Origin: Microplitis mediator
Lineage: Eukaryota > Arthropoda > Insecta > Hymenoptera > Braconidae
Length of the DNA: 64,000 nt
Reading direction: 5' to 3'
Assembly: GCF_029852145.1 (NCBI RefSeq)
Contig: NC_079973.1
Coordinates: forward strand, 17,740,618-17,804,617
This document shows, one piece after another, positions 48,555 through 59,582 of this stretch (its first letter is position 1; the number at the start of each line of letters is the position of its first letter). The notes under the pieces were generated by a model. It ran no database searches, was not told the origin of the DNA, and saw only the letters and a list, made by a program, of their open reading frames with translations. The translations under genes and the position numbers were made by a program.

Positions 48555-48675
48555 CTTTTGAGCTTGAAAAGCTCATAATAAAAGGGAAACAAAGGTATTT
48601 TCGAGCTCTTAGAGCATGAAAACAGCGGGAAGTTTTGGGGCTGGCTCGCAGGGCCAACCGATGCCCAGATTTTTT
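48555..48675 (+). repeat. Family P repeat, 3'-end fragment (copy 6)
   Basis: Contains TTTCGAGCTCTTAGAGC, AACAGCGGGAAGTTTTGGGG, CTGGCTCGCAGGGCCAACCG and a final T run, with no 5' part. Confidence 0.85.
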
Positions 48676-49305
48676 TTTTGAATATATGTATGTTCTCATA
48701 CTTTCAGTCTATAGTATTCAAAATGATAAAGAAAATATAATACAATATACTAAAACTCTTAAATAGTAATAAAATAAAAAATAACTAAAGGAAAAATAAT
48801 TTAAAATTGTTGTAAATAAAATACAAAATTATTTTCATTATCTGTTGCATTTTTAAAGCTTCGATGAATTTCAATTTTAACTTACAGAAAACAATTCAAA
48901 AGTATAAAGGATATTTGTTATTACATTAGTAATATGATAATTGGAGTTATAAAAACAGGAATATTGTTGAAAATAGGGGTTCTACGGAGATGATACAAGT
49001 GCATATATTCTAGAAGAATGGCAATTAATATGAGATATGGGAAATGGGAAATAGGGGTAAAAGTTACGGAGGATGGTTATGGCACGTGTGAGGGAGTTTA
49101 ACGATGCGCTATGAAGAGATATAACCAGAGTAGGGGAATACACATATATACCCAACGTAAAAGTTATGCAAATACTTCTTTTACGAGGTCCGGGGAATAT
49201 TGCCGGTCATATTTTTATCTCAGAGTACTCGAGTTACGGAGAATTTTCTATTGACTGTAAAACCCATCTAATTTCCATTTAGTAATTTTACTGGTATTGT
49301 TTTCA
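48676..49305. other. Gene-free AT-rich stretch
   Basis: Nothing recognised between two family P copies. Confidence 0.5.
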
Positions 49306-50112
49306 TTTTTTTTTAACTTCCCGCTAAGAAAATCGACGATTTTCGAAAAATTGGGAAGTTATTGTTTTCACCCCGATTTGCGAAAATCGAAATTTCATCA
49401 GATGTCGACGTTTTAAGGTCCTAGGAAGCTATTCTGACTATTTTCAGAATGATGTCCGAGTGTCTGTATGTATGTATGTGTGTGTCTGTGTGACTGGTCT
49501 ATAACTTTTTAACTAATAAACCGATTTGGATGGTTAAGGCAGCAATCGAAAGAGCTTGTTGGCCATCAACTTTTCTGAAAATTTCAGATCATTGGATCAA
49601 GTAGACTCGATAATATTGGCGAATTACGAAAAAAAAAATTTTTTTTTTTTAGTTTTCTATTGATTTCTCAGAAACGACTCATTCGATCAAGTTCAAAATC
49701 TAATCAGCTCTAGAACTTAATAAAACACGTCGATTGCCGCCTCAGCCATCTCAATCGGAGTATTCGTTCGAGAGTTATCGCGGGAGAAAGAAATGGTAAA
49801 AAACGGTTTTTTGCGAATATCTTCGAAACAACTGAACCAAACAATTTCAAAATTTTATCAGCTCTAGAACTCAATAAAATACGCCGATTGCTGCCTCAAC
49901 CATCAAAATCGGTCAATTCGTTCCTGAGATATAGTGGGAGAAAGAAATGCTAAAATCGGTTTTTTTCGAAAACAATGGCACACAAAAGTATTTTCGAGCT
50001 CGAAGAGCTCGAAAAAGTATCCACAACAATGTTTTCGAGTTCGAGGAGCTCGAAAACAGCGGGAAGTTTTGGGGCTGGCCCGCAGGGTCAACCGATAGAC
50101 AGATTTTTTTTT
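49306..50112 (+). repeat. Family P repeat, best uninterrupted copy (copy 7), about 800 bp
   Basis: Order of parts: TTTTTTTAACTTCCCGCTAA; TTTTCGAAAA-type palindromes; GAAGCTATTCTGAC; a short TATG/TG tract (49465-49493); a unit with ACCGATTTGGATGGTTAAGG; two further units in which the same word appears inverted as CCATCTCAATCGG or CCATCAAAATCGGT; paired GAGCTC palindromes; AGCGGGAAGTT, the inverse of the start; GGGGCTGGCCCGCAGGG, GTCAACCG and a T run. The repeat is thus an imperfect palindrome with a 3' GC-rich hairpin. It has no conserved reading frame. Confidence 0.88.
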
Positions 50113-50793
50113 GTATTATTATTATTATTATTGAATCTGAAGTTTTATTAATATTATGTCATTAAAGTCTGTTATCAAAATAAATGTTTGAACCAATATT
50201 GATGTTTGAAGTTTGAAAATTTTATGGTATCTCTTTATACCTCAGGAGACTTTATACATGAACATTTCAAAGTAATTAATATAATTTAGTTTTTTTTTTA
50301 ATTTCAAAATTCATGTTGTTTATGCATGAGTCAAATTCTGGTAATTTGATTAACAACACTAGAAGTTTTTTACGAACTTTATTATAAATTAATTCAATTT
50401 AAATTATTTATTTTTAATATAGCTTTTAACCTATTATTTTTACTAATTCCATTTTTTTATACGAGCGGAAAAAAAAATTTATAGACAATATAAAATTTTT
50501 ATTATTAAAAAATAACAAAAGTTTTTATTATCTTTTAATATCAAATATAAACTTTTATGATTTTTGTTTTCATTATCTCATACGTATTTTTTAAAAGTAC
50601 TGTATGTAGTATGTTGCATTGTATTTAGAGTGTTAAATCTCCGAGCGTATGGCAGTACTATAGAGCGCAACATTGTATTATTATTATAAAAAAAGTGGGA
50701 AGATGAATAATGTCCAGTATAAAAAATATAAATTTACGAGATAAAACATAAAAAAATGAATAAGTTTCATTAATATGACGAACCAAATAGTAT
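50113..50793. other. Gene-free AT-rich stretch
   Basis: A short ATT run near 50119, then AT-rich sequence with no recognised feature. Confidence 0.5.
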
Positions 50794-53329
50794 ATATGGG
50801 GCATTCCATGCCAAATCGACCACTTTTAATACCGACCCTTTTCGATTTTTCGGAAATTTATGTATCTTTCTCTGCACTATTGGAAACAATTTCCAGAATT
50901 GCACACCTCAAGCGCGAAAGCGCTGAGGGTGCTGTACTGACGGTTCTTCCTCGTTGACAATTTCACGCATACAAAAAGATTGCTACACCCTTTTCATAGC
51001 ACAAAAAATATATTAAATTGTGTACTCGCATGCAGATAATTGATTAAAGAATAACATAAACCCAACGTTGAGTCGATTTGTTAAATCATTGATTTTAAAT
51101 AAATTATTTTAATCCAAGAAACTAGTGCTGTCAATTGTTACGTATGAATCTTCGTAAGCACGATAACTCTCAAAGGAAATAATTAATCGGTCTATTTTTT
51201 TTTTATTAGCCATGTATTTTTTATTCCAAGAACCCTTTTAAAAATCACGGTCAAAATCCTTTCCGTTAAATTAGAATCAATGAATATCGAAACTGATAAT
51301 TCGACATCAAATTTATTATTGTTTATACATGAAATTTCTAGCTTCTCTTTCTAATAGCTGACTACTTATATCTGTTTCTCTTTTTCCTTTTCATCTATAT
51401 TTACTATCTAACTAGTACTGAAAATAAAATTGGCGTGACAATAAAAGGCGGCTTATTAAAAAAAAAATTTTTCTTCACTTAATTTTTTTTTTATTATTTC
51501 AATACTTATTATTTTTTTATTATCTTTGTATTTTTTATCACAGAACTCTAATGAAAATCACTACCTAAATCCTTTTAGTTTAATTGTAATTATATAAAAA
51601 AGTGAAACTAGTTATTCATAAAAAATTTAGCTGCTATTTTTAATATTATTTTCTTTTTTTCTTTCCATCATCTATTGGCAGCAGAATTAGCGTACTAGCA
51701 TACGGTTTAAAAAAAAAGCATCTAAGATAAGAAGGCGGGATATTTAAAAAGTATGTAAGTAAAAAAATATTAAGCTGAAAATAAGAAATAAAAAATCGAA
51801 ATCGATAATTCATAAGTTAATAAAAAATCATGATAACATAAATAAATTAATATTTATAATAATGAGCGATTGAGGTGTGCCCTTTTGGATTTTCCAATTT
51901 TTTTTCAAATTTTTTTACCCAACCAAAAGAAAGTTACGAGTTATTTGAAAAAATAGCTTTTTTTTTTGTTAAATAACCATAAGTTTTTAGAAAATTGACT
52001 TATTGGGATGTTTTTTTATTTTTGAAAATTTTTGTTTTAAAATGTACTTTTTAGAAAAAAAATAAAAATCATAATTCGGATTCATATCCAACGTTTTTTG
52101 TTAAACATTTGAAAAAAAAAAAAAAAATTTCGGGATAGTTGACATTTTTGATTTTTTTTTTTTATAAAAAACTTCAGTATTTTCTGCGAATTTCCTGAAA
52201 TTTTCAGTGGCATTTTTTTTCCCTCTATTTTTTTTTTTTAAATGAAAAAAAAATTTTTTTTGAACTGTTTGTTTTTCATTATACCTTTCTGAAAATTTTT
52301 CGGCAGATTTAGAAAACTTCAAAATCCGAGTGAAAAAAATAAAAACGATAATCTCAAGTGACAATCATCGATAAGATTTGATTATTTTCTAATAAAGTAT
52401 GATCAGAAATTAAAAGAAGCATAGAATTATTTTTTCGTGAATATTCATCGAATTTAGGATATGTAAAATATTTAAAAGTGTAAAAAAATTAAGTCACATT
52501 CCATTCAAGTCTACTCTTTATAAATCATTCAACAAAAAATGTTTTTAGCTGTGTAAATGAAAATAAATTCAAACAAATTTTGTTTTAATTTGCCTCGAAA
52601 TTTTTGAAAGTTCATGCGTTGCTCCAAAATTGATCGAACTACGATTTCATTTTTTTGTTTTTGCATGTAGTTTTGCAAAAAAAAACGAAAACGTAATTCA
52701 ACGCTTCTTTTAATTTCTGACCTGACTTCATTGAAAAATGATCAAATCTTATTGATGATTGTCACTTTTAATTATTGTTTTTATTTATTTTACTTGGATT
52801 TTGAAGTTTCCTAAATCTGCTGACAAATTTTCAGAAAGGTATAACGAAAAACAAACATTTCAAAAAAAATTTTTTTTTCATTTCAAAAAGAAAAAAAGAA
52901 AGAAAAAAAATGCTACTCTGAAAATTTTAGAAAATTCGCAGAAAGTACTGAAGTTTTTTATAAAAAAAAAAAAAAAATGAAAATCAAAAATATCAATCAT
53001 CCCGAAATTTTCTTTTTTTTCCAAAAGTTTAAAAAAAACGTTGAATATGAATCCGAATTTGTATTTTTTTCCTAAAATGTACATTTTAAAACAACAATTT
53101 TCAAAAAAAAAAACATCCCCCTCAGTCAATTTTCAAAAAAGTTATGGTTATCTAACAAAAAAAGCTATTTTTTTTTAAATAACTGGTAACTTTTTTTTTG
53201 GTTGAGTAAAAAAATTTGAAAAAAGTCTGAAAATTGTTTTCAATAGAGCAGAGAAAGATACGTAAATTTGAGAAAAATCGAAAAGGGTCGGTGTCAAAAG
53301 TGGTCGATTCGGCATGGAATGCCCCATAT
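50794..53329. mobile_element. Long-inverted-repeat element, 2.5 kb, with nested insertion
   Basis: The ends read ATATGGGGCATTCCATGCC inward from both sides, followed by CGACCACTTTT. The left arm is 50794-50900 plus about 51882-52440, the right arm about 52690-53329, and the centre about 250 bases. The arms share words such as TTTTCAGAAAGGTATAACGA (inverse at about 52275). An insertion at 50901-51881 splits the left arm. Lysine/phenylalanine-rich frames inside are A/T runs, not genes. Confidence 0.85.
50901..51881. mobile_element. Nested insertion with GCACACCTCAA ends
   Basis: Perfect 11-base terminal inversion, GCACACCTCAA and TTGAGGTGTGC. The left end continues into AGCGCGAAAGCGCT, a strong hairpin. 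The corresponding right arm of the host element lacks this 981-base block, which shows it is an insertion. No clear target duplication and no coding capacity. Similar end words occur at about 25315 and 30367. Confidence 0.65.
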
Positions 53330-53475
53330 GTATATTAGGGTGGCCCAAAAAAACCGACAATTTTTTTTTTCGAGTCTCTTATGAAAATTTGTTGGCTTAA
53401 GATGTTTTAAGAAGCCTCTCCAAAAATCGGCTCGATAAAAAATTTTCAAAAGGTCGCTCACGCCGAAGGCGGGCG
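53330..53475. repeat. Fragment of a repeat beginning TTAGGGTGGCCC
   Basis: Starts TATTAGGGTGGCCCAAAAAA directly after the previous element and looks like one end of another terminal-repeat element. The matching opposite end was not found in the window. Confidence 0.4.
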
Positions 53476-53888
53476 AAGGCGGGCGAAGTTTGATCCCAAT
53501 TATTAGAGTGTATTGTAACAGGGTGAAATAGATTCCAATGACTATTTATTAAGATCTAAATTTTGATTTGTCCACGGTCGATAACGGGCCCAAATTATAA
53601 CCCGGTTTATTAAATTAAGTGATTCGACATGTCACCGGGTGTCGCTAATCAGTGAGATCCGAACATCCGTCCCTCTCTTTGACTAATTAAGTTAGTAGGG
53701 ATGAGTTATCCGGGGGTAAATCAAAGAGACCCAAATCGAAGAGTTATAAGGAAGGGAAATGCCAAAAATCGAGAGAGTTGATCAGACGACCAAAAGGATC
53801 GGACGGAAAACAATTACAAGGTAAATAATTACGTCTGTACACGCTTCACGTGGAACGAGGCGATTACATTAATTCATAAAATTATTTA

Positions 53889-54495
53889 GGCTCTCTAAAG
53901 CCATTTGTTAACCAATTTATAAATTACAATTTACTTATACGCACTGTTCATTGACAGGTTATAAATTACAATTTCAATCCATAAGATTTTTGATCATTGT
54001 TGGCGGAAGAGAAAATACGAGGAGTAAAGCAGGACAACGGAAACCTGGAAATATAATTAACATAGAGAGATTGTTAGCAGCCCGAAGCTAATCATCACCT
54101 AAAAATTCCAAGGACTGCTGAAATAAAATTTGGAGGTAAATCATAATTAATTCAGGCCTCTGATTAATTCTGTTAATCTGGCAAATTAATTATAATATAT
54201 TATTTAATATCTTTCCGTTGATCTCGCGTAAAGAAACGGATAGTTCAGGCTCTCCAGCCGTTCAATCTCGTCTTCTCGAAAGTTCTATCGCGTCTCGTTT
54301 GGTCGCCATTAAGTGTTCAAAACGCTGTAGTATTTACTCAAGGCTCTAAAGCCAGAATAAAATAAAGTTGTCGCGTAAATAATCCGGTAATTAAAATTAA
54401 TAATTTATAAATTTATTCCAGGCTCTCCAGCCGTTATAAATTAATTTATTACTGCATCTTAAGATTAATACAGGCTGGAATTTATTCCGTCAGCC
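53889..54495 (+). repeat. GGCT/AGCC stem-loop series
   Basis: Five stem-loops: GGCTCTCTAAAGCC (53889), GGCTCTCCAGCC (54248), GGCTCTAAAGCC (54342), GGCTCTCCAGCC (54421), and a longer one with GGCTG and CAGCC (54473-54495). Several are flanked by AT-rich sequence that can extend the stem, such as AATTTATAA...TTATAAATT around 54421. Confidence 0.75.
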
Positions 54496-55078
54496 GCATT
54501 AATTCTATAAGTCAGAAGTTTCAATCGATTTACTCAATTAACGTCAAAAAATCGGGATCCGCGTGACGCCAATCCACCGGTCCAAAATTCTAGTCAACCC
54601 GAAATCAAATTCTAGTCATTACGTGATTACTAAATTAATTTAAGTTAATTAAAATATCTAAAAACTAAATAAAAGATACTAGAGTTTGGGTAAATTAAAT
54701 TGTGAGTAAAATTGAGAAAACGGATTATTTTGAAAGTGAAATAAATTTAATTGTGAAAATTGTCAGTGAAACATTTAGGAATTGAAAGTAATAAATGAAT
54801 AAGAATTGTGGCAAATTAATTAGAAAAATTTAATCAGTCAAAATAATTAGTGAAAAATTTACAAGTGGTAAAATTAATTAATTTATAAATTACATTAAAC
54901 AAAAATAAATTAATTGATTGGAAATACAGTGAATTATGGTATGAGAAACTTTATATTGAGTATTGAAAATTATGAATTGTAAAAATTTAAGTGGGAAAAG
55001 TTATTGAGTATTGTTAAAATTAGAGTCAATTAATTTGTAGAGTCAAGTTAGAGTAAAGAAACTGTGTCTGTGATGTAA

Positions 55079-55397
55079 GTCCGGTGGACAAAGATTAAGT
55101 TAGGTTTAGGATATGTCCGGTGGACACTAGGAAATAAGAATATGCGGGTTAACGTCCTGTGGACGGTTTTTTAAAGTAGAATTAAGGAAAATAAGGTTTA
55201 ACGTCCGGTGGACGGTTTTTTAATCAAAGTGTATTAAGGTTAAAGGTTTAACGTCCGGTGGACGGTTTTTTAAAGAGAGAGCGTGTGTGTGAGAGTGTGG
55301 AAAACGTCCGGGAGACGTAGTAAAAATTAGTTTGTCATAAGAATATTAGTTTGTCATAAGAATATTAGTTTGCCATAAGTACACGTCCAGGGGACGT
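55079..55397 (+). repeat. GTCC/GGAC stem-loop series
   Basis: Seven short hairpins: GTCC-GGT-GGAC at 55079, 55115, 55203 and 55253; GTCC-TGT-GGAC at 55154; ACGTC-CGGGA-GACGT at 55304; and ACGTCC-AGG-GGACGT at 55383. Several are followed by a T run. They are interspersed with copies of TTAGTTTGTCATAAG. Confidence 0.85.
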
Positions 55398-55690
55398 ATT
55401 TAGTTTGTCATAAGTAATTAATTGTTATAAAAAGGTTAAATAAATAATAAGCAAGGTGCTTAAGGTTATTAAAATTAAAAGTAAAGTTTAAATAAAATTA
55501 TTTCAGCCTGTTCACTATTCCTCTCCTCTCTCACAAAATATAAAATTTACGAACGACCCTGAGCATATAAAATAATTACATTAACATCCGGTTCTGGAAG
55601 GCCGAGTCCATCTTTCAGTGGCGCCCTAATATTCGACTATAATACTTAGGTGCGACCAGACTTGGCAAGCTAATCACTCTGTCATAGTAT

Positions 55691-55980
55691 TGCACGAGAG
55701 ATTACATAGGTAGTTCCACTACTTTCATGTTACTTACCACACATTTAGAGCTTTTTTTTTTTAACTGCCTGAACTTGGCTATTTCTATGCTGTTCCGTTG
55801 TTATTAACTTATTCGTTTACAGCTAATTTTTTATTTAACATTTTTCGGGTTGGGACCGAGATCATATTATCGGGTGGGAATCTCTCGTGCGAGACACTCG
55901 AATAATTGGGACCAAACGAGCCCGCCGACGGGCTCTATGTTACTATACTTAATTTCTTTTTTTTTTTTTTTATATTTCAA
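55691..55980 (-). other. 3' terminal region of the DIRS-like element
   Basis: Non-coding stretch after the recombinase stop, containing the inverted terminal sequence described above and the perfect hairpin GAGCCCGCCGACGGGCTC at 55918-55935. Inverted and split repeats of this kind serve in circular-intermediate formation by DIRS elements. Confidence 0.6.
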
Positions 55981-57000
55981 TTATGAAGAAGAAATAGATA
56001 AAACTGTCGAGGCAAAATTATTTTCTTTTAATTGTATGGGTTGATGATAGAATTTCGCGGATACCTGAGAATGCTGTGACCAACCAGCAACTTTTTTGGT
56101 TTCGTCAATCACCACACCTCTCTCATAGGCTTTCGAAGTCGATGCATGTCTAGTTGAGTGAGCCGTAAACTTTTTATCAACACCCAAAACCACTAATGCT
56201 GCTCGAATCCAGCGACTGATTGTCTCGCTCTTAACTGCTGTAAAAGGACTTAGATAAGAAATAAACAAATTATCAATAATATCGCGCTTATCTATTGTAA
56301 TATCTAAATATTTTGTTAATGTCCCAGCAATACACAGCTCTGGTTTCTCGCGGAAAAAAGGAATTTTCAGTACTGGTTGTGGTCTTCCTGGTCTCGATGT
56401 CTTGATCCGGTCAGAAATCCTAATCTCTATCCTAGATTCCAATTTAAAAATATTAGAAATCCCAATCAGTGATAGAGTTTGCGCACGATGTGCAGTCCCC
56501 AAGGCCAAGAGCACGACTAATTTCTCAGTAAGCCTTTTCTGAGATAGATCATCCAGCGGAAACCATGAAGATAAATTATTTAGGACTGGATCCACATCCC
56601 AAGTCTCTTCATACTTTGGCAAACTAGGTCTAATTTTGGAGGATCCTTTAATAAATCTGCTAATCAAATGATTATTTGCAATATCATCACTAAGATTAAG
56701 CGACAATGCCGCTCCTGTGGAACTTAACGCACTGTGACCTACACCATCACTAAATCTTTCCGTTAAGAAACTCAATACTTTCTCAGCTGATACAACCAAT
56801 GGGTTCCCATTATTTTTCATACTCCACTGCCACCATAATTTCAGTGTGCCATTGTATTGCTTGAGGGTGGATTCCTCCAAAGATGCCAGAAAATTGTCAA
56901 TCGCCTGTTTCGGTGTTCCTTTATTTATAAGAGCCTCACTGATAGCTTTGCGGCAACCAGGGTAAGTTTTGACGCCAGAGGATGCTGCCGTGATCTGCAA
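55981..57000 (-). CDS. DIRS-like tyrosine recombinase, intact
   Basis: A 339-residue protein with the tyrosine-recombinase signature. The N-terminal SAM-like DNA-binding part contains STLKQYNGTLKLWWQWS near residues 45-60. The catalytic part has Arg172 in LGTAHRAQTLSL, a likely Lys near 200, His281-x-x-Arg284 in TAHSTRHASTSKA, Trp307/His310 in AGWSQHSQV, and the nucleophile Tyr318 in KFYHQP. The enzyme integrates a circular DNA copy of the retroelement without leaving target duplications. Its start overlaps the last codons of the reverse transcriptase/RNase H frame (SPDLLVSPCRSRQHPL) in another frame, as in known DIRS elements. No internal stop. It is the only complete enzyme of this element. 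Confidence 0.9.
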   Translation of the reverse strand: MQITAASSGVKTYPGCRKAISEALINKGTPKQAIDNFLASLEESTLKQYNGTLKLWWQWSMKNNGNPLVVSAEKVLSFLTERFSDGVGHSALSSTGAALSLNLSDDIANNHLISRFIKGSSKIRPSLPKYEETWDVDPVLNNLSSWFPLDDLSQKRLTEKLVVLLALGTAHRAQTLSLIGISNIFKLESRIEIRISDRIKTSRPGRPQPVLKIPFFREKPELCIAGTLTKYLDITIDKRDIIDNLFISYLSPFTAVKSETISRWIRAALVVLGVDKKFTAHSTRHASTSKAYERGVVIDETKKVAGWSQHSQVSAKFYHQPIQLKENNFASTVLSISSS

Positions 57001-57009
57001 GGAGACACA

Positions 57010-57511
57010 AGTAAATCAGGACTTGCTTCCAGCCAAATTCAATGAATCGATGCCAAACTTTGAAAAACTGGAAACTAATTTTTGGTTAACCAGTATGGTA
57101 TTACCAGAATATCTTCAGCTTTATCTTCTCTAATCTTTTTAATAGTTTTCGCAATCATCGAAAAGGGGGGAAAAGCGTAGAAAAACCCTATCCTTCTGAA
57201 TTGAGCTTGATAATTTCATGATCGCATCATAAGAACCACCATTATTATTTAACGCTTTAATTTTCTCTCGTTCAGACAAACGAAAATGTAATAAACTATA
57301 TTCCACAGCTGGACAACAAGTTACTAAAGAACTAACTAATTGAGCAAATTCACGAATCTTAACAGCTTTTTTAATTTGAAAAGCTTTAATCTGCTGTAAC
57401 AAAATTTCTCTCTTCTCAACTGGTAATTCTACAGTCATCAGACGAGAATCTAATATAAAACCCAAATATCGACATCTTTGATCTGGTACCAGCTTAGATT
57501 TGTCCATATTG
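57010..57511 (-). pseudogene. DIRS-like reverse transcriptase thumb and RNase H remnant
   Basis: Continues the polymerase after the LTR-like insertion: NMDKSKLVPDQRCRYLGFIL, then IREFAQLVSSLVTCCPAV. The text then passes abruptly to VFLRFSPPFSMIAKTIKKI, REDKAEDILVIPYWLTKN and SPDLLVSPCRSRQHPL, which belong to the C-terminal end of the DIRS reverse transcriptase/RNase H protein. The RNase H centre is therefore deleted. In-frame stops occur after WLTKN and later, and a frameshift lies near 57165. Inactive. Confidence 0.78.
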
Positions 57512-59582
57512 TATGACAGAGTGATTAGCTTGCCAAGTCTGGTTGCACCTAAGTATTATAGACGAATATTAGAGCGCCACTGGAAGATGGACTCGGCCTT
57601 CCAGAACCGGATGTTAATTGGATTTTATTTAGGAACTCAGGGTCGTTGTAAAACTATATTTTGTGAGAGAGGAGAGGAATAGTGAACAGGCTGAAATAAA
57701 TTTTATTTAAAACTTTACTTTTAATTTTAATAATTTTAAGCACCTTGCTTATGATTTATTTAACCCTTTTTTCACAATTAATATACTTATGACAAACTAT
57801 ATTTCTTATGACAAACTAATATTTCCTTATGGCAAACTAATTTCGTCTCCTGGACGTTTCCTTATGACAAACTAAATTTTTCCTCGTCCCCTGGACGGAA
57901 TCTTATGACAAACTAATGCATCCCCTGGACGTTTCCACACACACACACACACTCCCACGTTAAAAAACCGTCCCCTGGACGTTAAACCTTAATACCAATT
58001 AATAAATTGTCCCCTGGATGTATAATTATTACTTAATTGTCTACCAAACTAAATCACAGATTTCCTTTAACATTAAATTTACTTAATCAACTTTACTTTG
58101 CTCAGTAATTTTCTCACTCAATTTTTCCAACTCGAATTTTATCCCAATACTCAATATAAAGTTTCTCATACTATAATTTACTGTCTTTTCAATCAATTAA
58201 TGTAATTTTTGTTTAATATAATTTATAAATTAATTAATTTTTGCCACTTTATAATTTTCACTAATTATTTTCTCTGATTAAATTTTTATAATCAATTTGC
58301 CACAATTATTATTCTTTTATGATTTTCAATTTCTAAATTTTCTACTGACAATTTTCACAATTAAATTTATTTCACTTTCAAAATAATCCGTTCTCAATTT
58401 TACTCACAATTTAATTTACCCAAACTCTAGTATCTTTTATTTAGTTTTTAAATATTTTAATTAACTTAAAATTAATTAAGTAATCACGTAATGACTAGAA
58501 TTTGATTTCGGGTTGACTAGAATTTTCGGCCAGTGAATTGGCGTCACGCGGTTCCCGATTTTCATTGACGTTTTCGAGTACATTGATTGAATTTATGAAT
58601 TATAGAATTAATGCGGCTGACGGAATAAATTCCAGCCTGTATTAACCTTAAGATAAATTAATTTATAACGGCTGAAGAGCCTGGAATAAATTTATAAATT
58701 AATAATTTCAATTACCGGATTATTTACGCGACAACTTTATTTTATTCCGGCTGTAGAGCCTTGAATAAATACTACAGAGTTCGAACACTTAATGATGACA
58801 AAACGAGACGCGATGGAACTTTCGAGAACACGAGATTGAACGGCTGGAGAGCCTGAATTATCCGTTTCTTTACGCGAGATCAACGGAAAGATATTAAGTA
58901 ATATATTATAATTAATTAGCCAGATTAATGATTTAATCAGAGGCTTTTTTAATTATAATTTACCTCCAAATATAATTTCAGCAACACTTGATGGATTCAG
59001 CAGTTGTTCTGCCGTCGGATGCGGTTCAGTAACTGATGTTGATATCTCCAAATTTTCCAGGTTTTTCCGTTGCCTCAATAACTTCTTGCTCCTTAATTTA
59101 TCGCCTCTTTACGCCAATGGATATAATTATTAAGTTACGATTGAGTGAAATCTGTCAATGATCAGTACGTCTTAGAATGTTATATAATTACTTAAGCGAA
59201 TAGCCTCTGGAGGGCCTGGTAATAAAGATGTGAAATTATAAAATGTATCGCCTCGTTCCACGTAAAGCGGACGTAGACTTGGATAATTACCTTGCCATAA
59301 TTACCTGTCCATCGCCTTCGGTCGTCCGACTGACTCTCTCTATTTTTGACGCTCCACTCCCTTATAACTCTTCGATTCACCCCCGGAAAACTCATCCCTA
59401 CTAAATTAATTAGCCAAAGAGAGGGGCGGATGTTCGGGTCTCACTGATTAGTGACACCCGGTGACATGTCGAATCACTCAATTTAATAAACCGAGTTATA
59501 ATTAGGACCTGTTATCGACCGTGGACAAATCCAATTTTAGATATTGATAATTAGTCATTGGAATCTATTTTACCCTATTACA
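57512..59582 (-). mobile_element. LTR-like repeat L, copy 2 (2071 bp), inside the DIRS-like reverse transcriptase
   Basis: Flanked by ATTG at 57508-57511 and 59583-59586. Removing it with one flank restores a continuous frame across the join, which proves insertion. Read on the minus strand it starts TGTAATAGGGTAAAATAG and ends CTCTGTCATA, like copy 1. The GTCC/GGAC series (about 58020 down to 57850) and GGCT/AGCC series are present with changes. Short frames inside are not conserved with copy 1. Confidence 0.85.

Larger units (their letters stand above)
53514..55686 (+). mobile_element. LTR-like repeat L, copy 1 (2173 bp), solo
   Basis: Starts TGTAACAGGGTGAAATAG and ends CTCTGTCATA, with GTAT on both sides (53510-53513 and 55687-55690), so a 4-base duplication. 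It matches copy 2 at 57512-59582 along most of its length in inverse orientation. No coding sequence. It holds two stem-loop series, GGCT...AGCC (53889-54495) and GTCC...GGAC (55079-55397). The 4-base duplication and the size suit a solo LTR of a Ty3/gypsy-like element, though the 3' end is ATA rather than CA. Confidence 0.75.

Noticed and set aside
49306..50112. Family P as a Helitron
   Set aside because: It has a GC-rich hairpin near the 3' end, but the termini are T runs rather than TC...CTRR and insertion between A and T could not be shown.
52101..53129. Lysine- and phenylalanine-rich frames on both strands
   Set aside because: They are the A/T-run arms of a palindromic element read in opposite directions.
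53514..59582. Repeat L copies as the inverted terminal repeats of the DIRS-like element
   Set aside because: Copy 2 lies inside the reverse transcriptase frame with an ATTG duplication, and copy 1 interrupts a different inverted sequence with a GTAT duplication, so both are later insertions.
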